Shown: one piece after another, positions 47,523 through 56,867 of the stretch
Position numbering within the stretch: position 1 is the first letter of the stretch
Layout: each line of letters starts with the position of its first letter
NCBI GenBank assembly: GCA_022414725.1
Contig: CM039464.1
Location: 54,263,182 to 54,327,181 of the forward strand
DNA length: 64,000 nucleotides
Source of the DNA: Microglena sp. YARC
Lineage: Eukaryota > Chlorophyta > Chlorophyceae > Chlamydomonadales > Chlamydomonadaceae
Direction of reading: 5' to 3'
The notes under the pieces: generated by a model
The model's input: only the letters and a program-made list of their open reading frames with translations
Databases searched by the model: none
What the model was told of the DNA's origin: nothing
Program-made: the position numbers and the translations under genes

Positions 47523-49358
47523 ATGAATATCCTTCTCCTGATCAGCACTCTTTCGGTGTCCCTATTGCATGTTGCGAAGGGATCCTTCCCTAGTGGAATT
47601 TGTTCGATGCGTTCGTGTGCTTCCTTGCCTTACGCATTTCGTTGGATTAACGAGTCGTCAAACTCGGATGGAAGCGGTACTATGTGCTTCGAGGTTTCTA
47701 AGGCACTCGCTTGTGAGGAAACGTCTCCAGATTGGTGCTGCACATCGCTGAAGAACATGGCGAACAAGATTGTGATGACGTCCCCTATCGAGTGCATTTG
47801 CACGGTCACCGAGGTTACTTGGAACAACGAGCGTCGTGGAGGAGGCATCTATTTTGATTTGTTTGATAATGATACAAGAGGGGAATTCAGGATTACCAAC
47901 ATGAGATCAAACTTTTGGACCATGTTCGGATCGATCTTTTGCGTCACTGCTCTTCCTCCTTGCAATCAAATTGATAGCTTCTGTACCGATCCTACAAATG
48001 ATAACGACCCTACATGCAAGGCGGCCTTCTATGATGTGTACAAGCACAAATGTTGCCCAACTTGCGACGTCCAACCACTTGTCCAATCTCTTGTTGGAAC
48101 ATTGGTCCCATGCATGAACAACGATCAACCATCACCGGACACCACCAATGGCATGCCTCCACCCATGGACAATGACGTGCCTTCACCCATGGACAATGAC
48201 GTGCCTTCACCTCCACCCATGGACAATGATGACATGCATCTACCCATGGACAATGACGTGCCTCCACCTCTACCCATGGACAATGACGTGCCTCCACCTC
48301 CACCCATGGACAATGACGTGCCTCTACCTCCACCCATGGACAATGACATGCCTCTACCCATGGACAATTACGTGCCTCCACCCATGGACAATGACGTGCC
48401 TCTACCCATGGACAATGACGTGCCTCTACCCCTGGACAATGACATGCCTCTACCCATGGACAATGACGTGCATCCACCTCTACCCATGGACAATGACGTG
48501 CCTCCACCTCCACCCATGGACAATTACGTGCCTCCACCTCCACCCATGGAAAATGACATGCCTCTACCCATGGAAAATTACGTGCCTCCACCCATGGACA
48601 ATTACGTGCCTCCACCTCCACCCATGGACAATGACATGCCTCTACCCATGGACAATTACGTGCCTCCACCCATGGACAATGACGTGCCTCTACCCATGGA
48701 CAATGACGTGCCTCTACCCCTGGACAATGACATGCCTCTACCCATGGACAATGACGTGCATCCACCTCTACCCCTGGACAATGACATGCCTCTACCCATG
48801 GACAATGACGTGCATCCACCTCTACCCCTGGACAATGACGTGCCTCTACCCCTGGACAATGACATGCCTCTACCCATGGACAATAACGTGCATCCACCTC
48901 TACCCCTGGACAATGACGTGCCTCTACCCCTGGACAATGACATGCCTCTACCCAGGGACAATGACGTGCCTCCACCTCCACCCCTGGACAATGACATGCC
49001 TCTACCCATGGACAATGACGTGCCTCCACCTCCACCTATGGATAATGGTGGTCGCAATTGGGAGGGAGGGTACGACTACTATGTCTATTACAATGACATC
49101 TTTCCCCCGACGCAAACCGACTACCTAGAAACCCCTGTAAATCCTGGAAGTTTTGGAAACCCAGGAACTCCAGGAACTCCAGGAACTCCTGGAAACCCAG
49201 GAACTCCAGGAAACCCTGGAAGTTGCAGAGTTGTTCCTTCATCGTGTGTGTGTAGATGTGATGCCCCCACTATCGATCAGTGCCAAGTTGCTGCATCTGA
49301 TCCAGCTACAGCTAAGCTCACCATTTCGGGCTGTGTCTGCGAGTGTCTTCTTGATTAA
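47523..49358 (+). CDS. Pherophorin-like secreted protein with Pro-rich and collagen-like parts
   Basis: The ATG at 47,523 opens a signal peptide (MNILLLISTLSVSLLHVAKG). Residues ~22-200 form a Cys-rich domain: CSMRSCASLPYAFRW, TMCFEVSKALAC, WCCTSLKNMANKI, IFCVTALPPCNQIDSFC and HKCCPTC. This spacing matches pherophorin domains of volvocine and other green algae, which are extracellular-matrix glycoproteins. About 300 residues of PMDNDVPLP/PPP repeats follow, then a short collagen-like GNPGTPGTPGTP block and a Cys-rich end (CVCRC...CVCEC). It would be an extended, secreted, probably glycosylated protein. It could be host-derived, or a viral mimic of host wall protein. The gene is undamaged. Confidence 0.75.
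   Translation: MNILLLISTLSVSLLHVAKGSFPSGICSMRSCASLPYAFRWINESSNSDGSGTMCFEVSKALACEETSPDWCCTSLKNMANKIVMTSPIECICTVTEVTWNNERRGGGIYFDLFDNDTRGEFRITNMRSNFWTMFGSIFCVTALPPCNQIDSFCTDPTNDNDPTCKAAFYDVYKHKCCPTCDVQPLVQSLVGTLVPCMNNDQPSPDTTNGMPPPMDNDVPSPMDNDVPSPPPMDNDDMHLPMDNDVPPPLPMDNDVPPPPPMDNDVPLPPPMDNDMPLPMDNYVPPPMDNDVPLPMDNDVPLPLDNDMPLPMDNDVHPPLPMDNDVPPPPPMDNYVPPPPPMENDMPLPMENYVPPPMDNYVPPPPPMDNDMPLPMDNYVPPPMDNDVPLPMDNDVPLPLDNDMPLPMDNDVHPPLPLDNDMPLPMDNDVHPPLPLDNDVPLPLDNDMPLPMDNNVHPPLPLDNDVPLPLDNDMPLPRDNDVPPPPPLDNDMPLPMDNDVPPPPPMDNGGRNWEGGYDYYVYYNDIFPPTQTDYLETPVNPGSFGNPGTPGTPGTPGNPGTPGNPGSCRVVPSSCVCRCDAPTIDQCQVAASDPATAKLTISGCVCECLLD
48151..49047 (+). repeat. Coding repeat, ACCCATGGACAATGACGTGCC-type units
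   Basis: About 36 units of 18-30 bases, each with CCATGGACAATGA or CCCTGGACAATGA and CTCCACCT/CTCTACCC spacers. Unit lengths are multiples of three and lack stops in other frames, so long spurious frames appear on both strands. Higher-order blocks are duplicated (for example around 48,360-48,480 and 48,655-48,770). Confidence 0.9.
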
Positions 49359-50233
49359 ATGATTAAAATAGTAAACAAACTGACTGTTTTACGTGAATCT
49401 CGATGTAATTGTGCTACTTTCTGCAATGATCTCCAGAACATGGTCTTGATTCTGAAAGTCGACAAGCGATCCGTCGTCGTTTTTAGTGTGATGCCGATAC
49501 GTCGGATCGATGACAGAGGCGGGTCCCAAGTCTTTGGTGTCCCCATGATGGTCCGTATCCCGCTAGATAGACTTCCGCAATGCTCGGACGTGGAAGTGTT
49601 CGTAGGATACTCGATCACTGTGAATGCGGTGTTCACGTTAGCGTTGGGGCTAACAAGTACTTCAGCGCTCGGCTGCCACATCTCTACGACGATGAAACGT
49701 CTGAACGCTAGTAGGTCGATACGGAACGGGGCCTCCAGTAGCCAGACGTTAGCGTCCGTGTCGAAGGTCGCTGACAAAATCGAATCAGACTCGAATCCTA
49801 TGAGCCGCGTCGGACATGAGGATTCGTTGCCGAACCAAATACCGAACGCGGCATCCGGACTTGAGAACACGATCCGGCTGTCTACGTACCTAAAAGACGC
49901 AGTGATAGAATGGGATCCTAACTGTGTATTCAAAGCAATAGCGAGAGCTGCACCAGACATGTAATCGCCGCTTTGAAGCGCAAGTGTTTTGGGAGGGGGG
50001 GTTCCCACCACGATACCAAAGTCGCTATTTCGATGGCCTGGTAACGTGAAGTCTGCGTTGGGAAGAATAGCTCCCGCAAGATGCACCGACCGGATGTCCC
50101 TGATTTCCGTGTCGAGAGTTACGGCGTAGTGGTTCGGACTGGGGTAGGCCGAATGGACACGCGACCGACTATCGATCAAGATCTTGCGTTCTACACTGTA
50201 CGGAGACAACGACGCATAGCTGCTCCGATCCAT
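49355..50233 (-). CDS. Conserved giant-virus virion protein
   Basis: This is an intact 292-residue frame, MDRSSYASLSPYSVERKILI at the start. The motif ILIDSRSRVHSAYPSPNHYAVTLDTEIRDIRSVHLAGAILPN is characteristic of a structural protein family conserved in algal, mimivirus-like and related viruses (R..IDSRDR...Y.V.L...I..V..V.L). The rest is beta-rich (VVEMWQPSAEVLV, IRRIGITLKTTTDRLSTF). It is likely a minor capsid or capsid-associated protein; the exact role is not established here. Its 3' end overlaps the stop of the pherophorin-like gene by four bases, convergent. Confidence 0.72.
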   Translation of the reverse strand: MDRSSYASLSPYSVERKILIDSRSRVHSAYPSPNHYAVTLDTEIRDIRSVHLAGAILPNADFTLPGHRNSDFGIVVGTPPPKTLALQSGDYMSGAALAIALNTQLGSHSITASFRYVDSRIVFSSPDAAFGIWFGNESSCPTRLIGFESDSILSATFDTDANVWLLEAPFRIDLLAFRRFIVVEMWQPSAEVLVSPNANVNTAFTVIEYPTNTSTSEHCGSLSSGIRTIMGTPKTWDPPLSSIRRIGITLKTTTDRLSTFRIKTMFWRSLQKVAQLHRDSRKTVSLFTILII

Positions 50234-50690
50234 TGTTTATTGCATTGTATTTGCCACAAAATAATAATCGTAAAGGAACGCAACACAAATGCCTGCGTCA
50301 TCGAAACCACTCACTCCTCTACAGTCGGTGGGAACAGTACAATGCGGCAACTTACATTGATGGTATTGTACCAGCGGTCTGTCCCGACTCCGAAACCGGT
50401 CGAAATCGACCGGGCGGCAGGAACGCCGCCCATTATTTGTAAACCATAAGGGCTAAAACCCAGTATACCCGCGGAGCTGGGGTTTCGCGATCTATTCATT
50501 CTTCCATTCTTTCATTATTTCATTCACAAAACCCGTTCACCACATCAATAAATCCCTAATTATCCCCACTTGCTTATTCACGTCCAAGGTAAACACGATC
50601 AATATCATTGACTATTCATTGATTCTTCATTTGATGATTACAACATTTAATTCCACGCACTTGTTTCCCTCAGGCACAACAATCAACATC
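50234..50690. other. Spacer with a family 1 left end and inverted GGGCGTTCC module
   Basis: A degenerate family 1 left end (TA at 50,320-50,321, then CAGTCGGTGGGAACAGTAC) and an inverted copy of the GGGCGTTCC module (50,395-50,437) lie in an otherwise TCATT-rich spacer. No gene is seen. Confidence 0.5.
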
Positions 50691-51539
50691 ATGGGATCCG
50701 TCCCATATCATGGTATCCCAACCGAGGTGTGGCTACACATAGCATCGTTGACTGTGGACCGTAGCGGATCCTCAACGCCTTTTCCGTGGGCGCTGAGCCG
50801 CTCCATGCAAAAGGCAGCGTGGGAGACCCCTGGGTACATGCGACATCTGTTGGTGAATAGATTCTGCTCCATGCGGAAGGCAGTTTGTGCCATGCAATCA
50901 ATGGGAAACATGAAGTGCATACTCGCTTTAGTCCAAGATAACTCTGATGTCTCTCCCAAAGTAGCACGCTCTTGCATGCTCAGTGAGACGTCGGCGGCCA
51001 TACACAGTGACGGGAGCATTGAAGCTTTGAGATGCATGCAAGAATACTGGAAGAATGTCATCAATGACAAGATTGTCATTGAGTGCATGGGCCTGGCCAT
51101 CAGATGCAACCGCCCAGACATCGTGAGGAGTTTCCTCATCACTGGAGGACCCGTGCGTCTCCGTCGGAACCACTTCAACGACCCATTCATGATTGCCTGC
51201 AAGTTTGGGTACGCTGAGGTCGTGCAGATCCTACTGGACGCTAATGCGATAGACAGAACTGGCTACGCCGACGATCACTATGACAAGGCATTCGCACACG
51301 GGCACATTACCATCATGCACATGCTATTCGAGAGAGGCCTCACTTCATTTGACGCATGTACAATGGCTAACATGGCATTCAGTGTACTTTTTCGGGAAAA
51401 ACCTTTCGAGATCAAACAGGATGAGGAGGGTATCATGAGAGCCGCAGTACACGTCGTGAGCGGCTGCAACTGCAATATATGTATGTCGACCAAAAACTTG
51501 CAGCCGCAGATGCACGCCCTGGCGAGGCACCTGATGTAG
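50691..51539 (+). CDS. Ankyrin-repeat protein with F-box-like start
   Basis: From ATG 50,691 (MGSVPYHGIPTEVWLHIASL) the first 30 residues resemble an F-box (IPTEVWLHIASL). Degenerate ankyrin repeats follow: MGNMKCILALVQDN, GSIEALRCMQEYW, CNRPDIVRSFLITGG, FGYAEVVQILLDANAID and HGHITIMHMLFERG. The C-terminal ~50 residues hold CNCNICMS. Total 282 residues, intact. F-box plus ankyrin proteins of large DNA viruses recruit targets to host ubiquitin ligases; that role is inferred. Giant viruses encode many such paralogs. Confidence 0.75.
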   Translation: MGSVPYHGIPTEVWLHIASLTVDRSGSSTPFPWALSRSMQKAAWETPGYMRHLLVNRFCSMRKAVCAMQSMGNMKCILALVQDNSDVSPKVARSCMLSETSAAIHSDGSIEALRCMQEYWKNVINDKIVIECMGLAIRCNRPDIVRSFLITGGPVRLRRNHFNDPFMIACKFGYAEVVQILLDANAIDRTGYADDHYDKAFAHGHITIMHMLFERGLTSFDACTMANMAFSVLFREKPFEIKQDEEGIMRAAVHVVSGCNCNICMSTKNLQPQMHALARHLM

Positions 51540-51623
51540 CTAGTGATTGTGGATTATGAGGATAGTGTGGCGCGCGATCATGATGAAATTGGAGTACCTT
51601 TATCCCCCAAGATTGTCTCTGTA

Positions 51624-51839
51624 CAGTCGGAGACGCAATTTGTGGGACACCCTACCGGTGACCCTTGAACACAATGGGTAGATCAGCTAAAGGCGAGTAC
51701 ATATTCCTGTATGGCGTGATCCCATGCTTAGACACATTGGTATTGGACTGGACATGAACAGGAGAGTGTTATATTTTCGCAAAATTCCACATTGCTCTTG
51801 TAGTTACATTTTTGTCCCACTTTATTTGAGAAAAAACTG
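51624..51839. mobile_element. Family 2 MITE, ~216 bases
   Basis: The left end CAGTCGGAGACGCAATTTGT follows TA (51,622-51,623) and matches 46,235-46,320 for ~85 bases. The right end is GTCCCACTTTATTTGAG...AACTG. The two ends share CAGT and GTGGGAC in inverted order. It links the left end of the second IS630-like transposase with the right end that follows the Fanzor remnants. Confidence 0.65.
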
Positions 51840-51865
51840 TGCCTAGTATTTACACATCGACACAT

Positions 51866-52192
51866 ATGTCCCTCTTCAACGTCAATTTTGTAAAAAATCT
51901 TAAATTGACATTCGCATGTTTTAGCGATGAGACAGCGAAGGAGGTAGAAGAAGATGTACGACTCAAAAAGCCCTCACCATATCCCTACAATCAGTCAACG
52001 ACATCCAACACCAACAACAATCTTTCCATCATTCCCGTGTCCGACACATACCACATCGACAACCTGTACCCCATAACGGACCACGTTGAGTTCTGGAACA
52101 TCTTCGTCGTGGGCAACGACAAGACGTACATCCTTGCGAACGTGAAAGACCCGCACATATTTCTCCCCCAGGTGGAACAAATGACCAACTAG
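51866..52192 (+). CDS. Small protein of unknown function
   Basis: From ATG 51,866 (MSLFNVNFVKNLKLTFACF) there are 108 residues: a short N-terminal hydrophobic patch, an Asn/Ser/Thr-rich linker, then a compact region DHVEFWNIFVVGNDKTYILANVKDPHI. No family is recognised. It lies in the viral gene block before the capsid gene, on plus, with a second small frame 30 bases downstream. Confidence 0.4.
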   Translation: MSLFNVNFVKNLKLTFACFSDETAKEVEEDVRLKKPSPYPYNQSTTSNTNNNLSIIPVSDTYHIDNLYPITDHVEFWNIFVVGNDKTYILANVKDPHIFLPQVEQMTN

Positions 52193-52222
52193 CGGGGGAA
52201 CAGGATTCTGCCCCCCGCTCTA

Positions 52223-52417
52223 ATGAAGATGTTCGACAATATATGGACGAAGACGCTTGCAGGAGTCAAACTCCAGTTCTACATGTTGTGGGACGGAAAA
52301 CTGTTCTTTGTGAACACGTACCCCTTTCTCAACGGAAATCAGTTGGTTATAGGCGCGATCATGTTCATGTGCGCATTCGACAATGCGTACATCAAAGATG
52401 CTTCCCCCTCGCAATAA
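52223..52417 (+). CDS. Small hydrophobic protein, unknown
   Basis: 64 residues, MKMFDNIWTKTLAGVKLQFYML, with a hydrophobic segment LVIGAIMFMCAF near the C-terminus. It directly follows the preceding small gene. It could be an independent small membrane protein or the displaced end of that gene. Confidence 0.35.
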   Translation: MKMFDNIWTKTLAGVKLQFYMLWDGKLFFVNTYPFLNGNQLVIGAIMFMCAFDNAYIKDASPSQ

Positions 52418-52448
52418 GTACTAGACATAATTTGATTTCTACGTCCTC

Positions 52449-53422
52449 CTACGGTTTCTTCATGCGCCATAGGCGGCCGTCATACTGGTAACCGCGCATG
52501 CACAAGAACTCGGGGCGTCTGGCTATGTCACGAGAAGACGCGCCGCCGACAACCCTGTCTTCAGGAGGCACGCTCTTAACGTCCGCATCAGGACGTTTGA
52601 ACACTACGGGGTCAAACGTGTCCCATCGTCGCTCAGCCAAGCGGTCCACGATGCGTCCGGACTCACATACAGTGGTTGGAATGGAGCAAGCGCGACCCGT
52701 GGATCGACCGTCATCAACGTTACGCTCCATGAGGTGGGTGTCACAGAAAGTCGCAGGGGCTTCGTCTATCGTGAACAACCTCCCGGATCGGCGACCACCG
52801 TAGATACCGTGAAATCGAAATAGCGATGCATCCCCGCCACCGCGGCGCTTGGTCATACACCCCTCTTGGTGGCGCTGCGCGCAACCGGCGATGATCAAAG
52901 GCGTCGGTTCGTGCGCCCCAATGTGTGGTGCAGCAACAAACGTCTGAGGCTGCACAGTAGTATTTTATCCGACGCGAGAGAACGCTTCTTCTGTTCACCA
53001 GACCCTGGATCGCAACCATCTCCGTCACTGTCACTGTCACTTTCACTTTCACTGTCACCGACTAGACACTGGTTCCTAGATGTGTTGTTGGCCATATCGA
53101 AGTGACGCCGAGTCACCAAAAGGAACGTCTCGTCATCCGCATTGTAGTCGTCGTCAGAATTCCTGTTTTTTTTGCCATTGTTGCTGGGATCACATTCCTT
53201 AGTAGCAGTAGTAGTATTAGCAGAAGCAGCAGCAGTTGCACCGTCGTCTTTCTTTCCGGTGATGTAATCGCGTATGCGGGTATCACAAACAATGTCCCGC
53301 TGCCTATCGCGCATACGCAGGTCCGTCAGAGTCATGACTGCAAGCTTGCGCTCGTCAGAGTCGCGAAGTGCCCGGAAGCATCGGTCGCTTCTCAAACGGT
53401 TGGCCGTGTCGTACAAGGGCAT
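52449..53422 (-). CDS. Conserved pre-capsid protein, one frameshift
   Basis: The start is ATG 53,422 (MPLYDTANRLRSDRCFRALR). The N-terminal half is hydrophilic with a Ser-Asp repeat (DSESESDSDSDGD) and a Thr/Ala-rich stretch. Near 52,950 the frame changes, then continues with VAAPHIGAHEPTPLIIAGCA...MERNVDDGRSTGRACSIPTTV, AERRWDTFDPVVFKRPDADV, VPPEDRVVGGASSRD and the C-terminus FLCMRGYQYDGRLWRMKKP. The highly ordered C-terminal half looks like a conserved giant-virus protein located beside the capsid gene, but I know no function. A single-base error could account for the break. Confidence 0.6.
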
Positions 53423-53512
53423 TTTGTAGAAACGTACAAAAAATTGTAGGCGCGCAGAACTCCCGTAAAAAAAATCTATGGTATTATTAAAGAAACTAAA
53501 TAATCTCACAAA

Positions 53513-54652
53513 ATGGCTGGAGGACTCATGCAGCTCGTCGCTTTCGGTGCACAGGATGTGTACCTCTCATCCAACCCCCAGGTTACCTTCTTCAAGGTCG
53601 TGCACCGCAGGCACACATCCTTCGCCATGGAGTCCATTGAACAGGTCTTCAACGGAAGCGCAGACTTCGGGCGCAAGGTCACCGCAAACATCTCCCGAAA
53701 CGGAGACCTCATCCACAAGGCATACCTAAGGGTCGAGCTGCCAGCCATATCCGTCCCAGAGGGAACCGCATTCAGGTGGCTCAACTGGATCGGAAACATT
53801 TTCATCAAGACCGTCGACATCGCCATCGGAGGACAGCGCATCGATCGCCACTACGGAGACTGGATGCACATCTGGAACGAGCTCACCCAGACACCAGGAC
53901 ATCAACTAGGATACGCGTCCATGCTAGGAAACACACCCGAACTCACCCAGATATACGACAACTGCTTCGGAACAGGAGAAAGGGGGCCCATGACCGTGCC
54001 ATCCAAGACCCTATGGATCCCCCTGGAGTTCTGGTGGTGCAGGAACTCAGGACTCGCCCTGCCACTCATCGCACTGCAGTACCACGAGGTCAAGATCAAC
54101 CTAGAGTTCAACGACGCCAAGAACTGCTTCTGGGCAGGACGCAACTCTGCACTCACATCGTCAGTCCCACCCATCTGGGCAACCAACCTGAACCTAGTAT
54201 CAACACCATCTCTATCAACAGCTTCACTATTTATCGACTACATCTTCCTGGATACAGACGAGCGACGCAGGTTCGCAAGCGCACCACACGAGTACCTCAT
54301 CGAGCAGCTGCAGTTCGGGGGAGACGAGTCAACCTCACAGACATCAAACAACTTCAAGCTCAACTTCAACCACCCGTGCAAGGAGATCGTGTGGGTCGTC
54401 CAGCCAGACGACAACATCTCAGAGTCAGCTCCATTCGGAAAGCAGTGGTTCAACTACACAGACAAGGTCATGTCATCACCCTCACCAAGCGTTACGGACG
54501 CAATGCCAGGAATCGCATCAGGAGGAGCATACGGAGTCTACATCCCAGTCGCAGCAGACGGAGGAGAGAACCCAACCGCTAGGGCAAAGCTGTCTCTAAA
54601 CGGACACGAGCGACTGTCAGAGAGGGACGGAGAGTACTGGAACCTGGTGTAG
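53513..54652 (+). pseudogene. Major capsid protein, C-terminally truncated
   Basis: 379 residues, opening MAGGLMQLVAFGAQDVYLSS and continuing VTFFKVVHRRHTSFAMESIEQ, the typical start of giant-virus double jelly-roll capsid proteins. WLNWIGNIFIKTVDIAIGGQ, PLEFWWCRNSGLALPLIALQ and LNGHERLSERDGEYWNLV follow. At that point a TAG stands where relatives have Gln; the next codons still read TYQHH before similarity is lost, so roughly the last 60-120 residues of the second jelly roll are missing. The N-terminal 95 percent has no frameshift, which makes a sequencing artefact unlikely. This copy probably cannot build capsids. A second full copy elsewhere in the genome is possible. Confidence 0.93.
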
Positions 54653-54767
54653 ACGTACCAGCACCACGAAAACTTTCGCGAGCTGAGGATAATCGCGGGC
54701 ATGGGTTGTTCACCCAAACCAATTAATATACTTAGAATATTGTAGATATGTAAAGATATACGTTCGT

Positions 54768-54953
54768 CTAATGGGGATAATCACTGGTATGGGTTATACA
54801 CCCACCGCAATTTCTGCAAGTGAATCCCTCTGCAGCGCTCCGCGGTGCCCGGTATTCCCCTTCATAAAACAAACAATGGTGACATGGTCCTGCTTGATAC
54901 CATGCGGTTTCGTTGGATGACCGGACCACAGTGAACGCGGTTGCGTAAGACAC
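54768..54953 (-). CDS. Small zinc-ribbon-like frame
   Basis: 61 residues with GPCHHCLFYEGEYRAPRSAA, then FTCRNCGGCITH: two C-x2-C pairs 21 residues apart, compatible with a zinc ribbon. It may be a fragment of a longer protein. Otherwise the 54,653-55,053 interval holds no gene; lost capsid 3' sequence is not found there. Confidence 0.4.
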   Translation of the reverse strand: MSYATAFTVVRSSNETAWYQAGPCHHCLFYEGEYRAPRSAAEGFTCRNCGGCITHTSDYPH

Positions 54954-55053
54954 AATGTGGCTTTAATCGACGACAAGTGTTCCGTGTGCGCCTCAAAATA
55001 CGAGTGTAAAGAACGACGGATTCCCCTTGTTGTGTATTAATTACTGAATCAAG

Positions 55054-56847
55054 ATGGTTTTCACCATCACCGGTGAATTTCGACATGGTCGCATGTTTGG
55101 TGTCAATTTACTCTACTCGTATTCCGGAGAAACCTTCGTCGCGCTTTCTGTTCGCAAGGGTGCGCAGAGCAAGACCGATACGTTCATGGTTTTGATGGAC
55201 GATTACGACCCAGCTGTATTCGGGAACAAGGTCATCATATCCACCAATGGATACGCGAGATGCAATACTGGACACATTCACTCGATTATCCTCGACGCCG
55301 GTGGGTTGACTGTGGACCACATCAACCGCATCCCTCTGGACAACCGTCGCAATAATTTTTGCGTAGCAACCATGGGCTTGCAGAACGGCAACCGTATGTC
55401 GTATTCAGAATTACCCCCACATGCGGAGCTGACGCCATACTTCGACGAGATGCCAGCGTTCCTTCGATGGGACCGCAGCTATCTTCGATATGTAAGCGAC
55501 AAGTACAGCATCAACGGTACCAGGAGTGAGAACGTCAGCATCGTGAACAAGTTTCGAGATGCCGCAATGAAGCTGAAGACGGCGATCATCGCAGACATTG
55601 AGTACTCACGACACCTTGCAACGTTGAACCAGTTGCGAGACGAGTACATTCAGATCAACAAACTGGTACACTCTCTGTACCCTGAGCACTTTGACATGTA
55701 CGACGACAGCGCCGACAAAGTGTACCGGGGCACTCCCGATTTCATCGACCAATGCCTTTCGAAGTTGCCTGCGACAAAGGACGGTGATGTCCTTCACGGC
55801 CCCCTGTCTCTGAGCAACACGTATCGCCCTGACGAGTCCTTAAGGGTGTGCTACATGACTCGCGGAGATTACCATAAGAGGGAGATCGTGTTTGACATGG
55901 ATTTCATGGAGCACTTAAAGTCCTGTCGCGCGGTGGACGTGGATTCAGGCAGCCCCATCATCCGGGTGGGTGATTCGAAGATCACACTGAGGGCGTATGT
56001 ATGGACGCACTTGCTCAAGCGCGAGGTCCCCTCCGGGTTCAGCGTTGGGCTCCGCAACAGCAACGCCCTGGACGTCCGTGCGTCCAACCTGGTCCTCATT
56101 GACGAGGGCGTGCACCAGCGCCGAAAGACTGTTGTCGAGGGTTTCAACAACGACCTTGTTCGGAAGATCGACCCGGATGCCACGGCTTACTCTCGTACCA
56201 GCAAGAACGGGGAGACACACGTTGTGTTCCTGGACTTCACCATTAACCGTGTCATGCCTGCCCTAAGCTTGGAGCCCCGCAACGTGAGCGTGCTGCGTTC
56301 CAAGATGCTTCTCCGCGACTACGTGTGGAACGGCCTATCGACGTCCGGTGACGGCAGCTCTGGTGTCGTGGTGCCTTTGAATTACGACATGTTCGATGTG
56401 CGAACTTCCAACCTGGTCAAAGTGCATGGCCTCTCCTCTTCGAAGAGTTTTTTGGCACCTGCGAGCTCCGACGTGCCTTCCGTGGTCCGAGCCCGTGTTC
56501 CGTGGGAGTTCATGCCCTTTGGCCTGAAGTACTGCTTCAACAAGGCTCAGAGCATGGAGGGGTTCAACCAGAGCAAGATGATTGACCCCAAAACCAAGCA
56601 TTGGTACCTATCCATTAAGGCGGACGCTGGCATCGACTCCGTCAAGGTCGCGAAGATCGAGGAGAGCCTTGGTGCGTGCTACCGAGCCCTGGTCGAGTTC
56701 CCTGGCGTCGGGAGGTTTCCACCTGACTCTCTCCCGATTGACGTGTTCCATACCGTCAATTCCCTGTACTGCCGGGCGATGCGTACTCTGCGCGAGATGC
56801 AGGAATGGGTGCAAGGGGGTGCAAGGCATGTGAAATTAGCATCATAG
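55054..56847 (+). CDS. HNH endonuclease-like protein (intact copy)
   Basis: This is a 597-residue open frame. The motif GGLTVDHINRIPLDNRRNN (residues ~88-106) is the HNH signature (DH...N...N) seen in phage and giant-virus homing-type endonucleases. ATMGLQNGNRM follows, like the NUMOD-type layout of such enzymes. The rest (~480 residues) has repeated SRTSKNGETHVVFLDF and LRDYVWNGL-type motifs, probably DNA-recognition units. It is free-standing, not within an intron. A damaged second copy begins at 57,436 with the same upstream sequence ATTACTGAATCAAG. It could spread itself by double-strand-break repair; that is inferred from family behaviour. Confidence 0.8.
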   Translation: MVFTITGEFRHGRMFGVNLLYSYSGETFVALSVRKGAQSKTDTFMVLMDDYDPAVFGNKVIISTNGYARCNTGHIHSIILDAGGLTVDHINRIPLDNRRNNFCVATMGLQNGNRMSYSELPPHAELTPYFDEMPAFLRWDRSYLRYVSDKYSINGTRSENVSIVNKFRDAAMKLKTAIIADIEYSRHLATLNQLRDEYIQINKLVHSLYPEHFDMYDDSADKVYRGTPDFIDQCLSKLPATKDGDVLHGPLSLSNTYRPDESLRVCYMTRGDYHKREIVFDMDFMEHLKSCRAVDVDSGSPIIRVGDSKITLRAYVWTHLLKREVPSGFSVGLRNSNALDVRASNLVLIDEGVHQRRKTVVEGFNNDLVRKIDPDATAYSRTSKNGETHVVFLDFTINRVMPALSLEPRNVSVLRSKMLLRDYVWNGLSTSGDGSSGVVVPLNYDMFDVRTSNLVKVHGLSSSKSFLAPASSDVPSVVRARVPWEFMPFGLKYCFNKAQSMEGFNQSKMIDPKTKHWYLSIKADAGIDSVKVAKIEESLGACYRALVEFPGVGRFPPDSLPIDVFHTVNSLYCRAMRTLREMQEWVQGGARHVKLAS

Positions 56848-56867
56848 CTACATTGTTCTAATGATCA

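Noticed and set aside
48151..49047. CRISPR-like array
   Set aside because: The repeats are contiguous, in-frame and coding, with no unique spacers. The same holds for 37,690-38,110 and 21,178-21,566.
48148..49128. Long frames on both strands across the PMDND repeat (PWTMTC and VEARHCPW types)
   Set aside because: They are by-products of a stop-free repeat with unit length divisible by three. Only the frame continuing from the signal peptide and Cys-rich domain has sensible ends.
39933..54652. Alternative genetic code with TAA/TAG read as Gln, as in some ulvophyte algae
   Set aside because: The capsid and Fanzor stops fall at Gln positions, but histone H3, the HNH gene, fibre B and other complete genes end normally at TAA or TAG, and the thioesterase stop is TGA at an Arg position.
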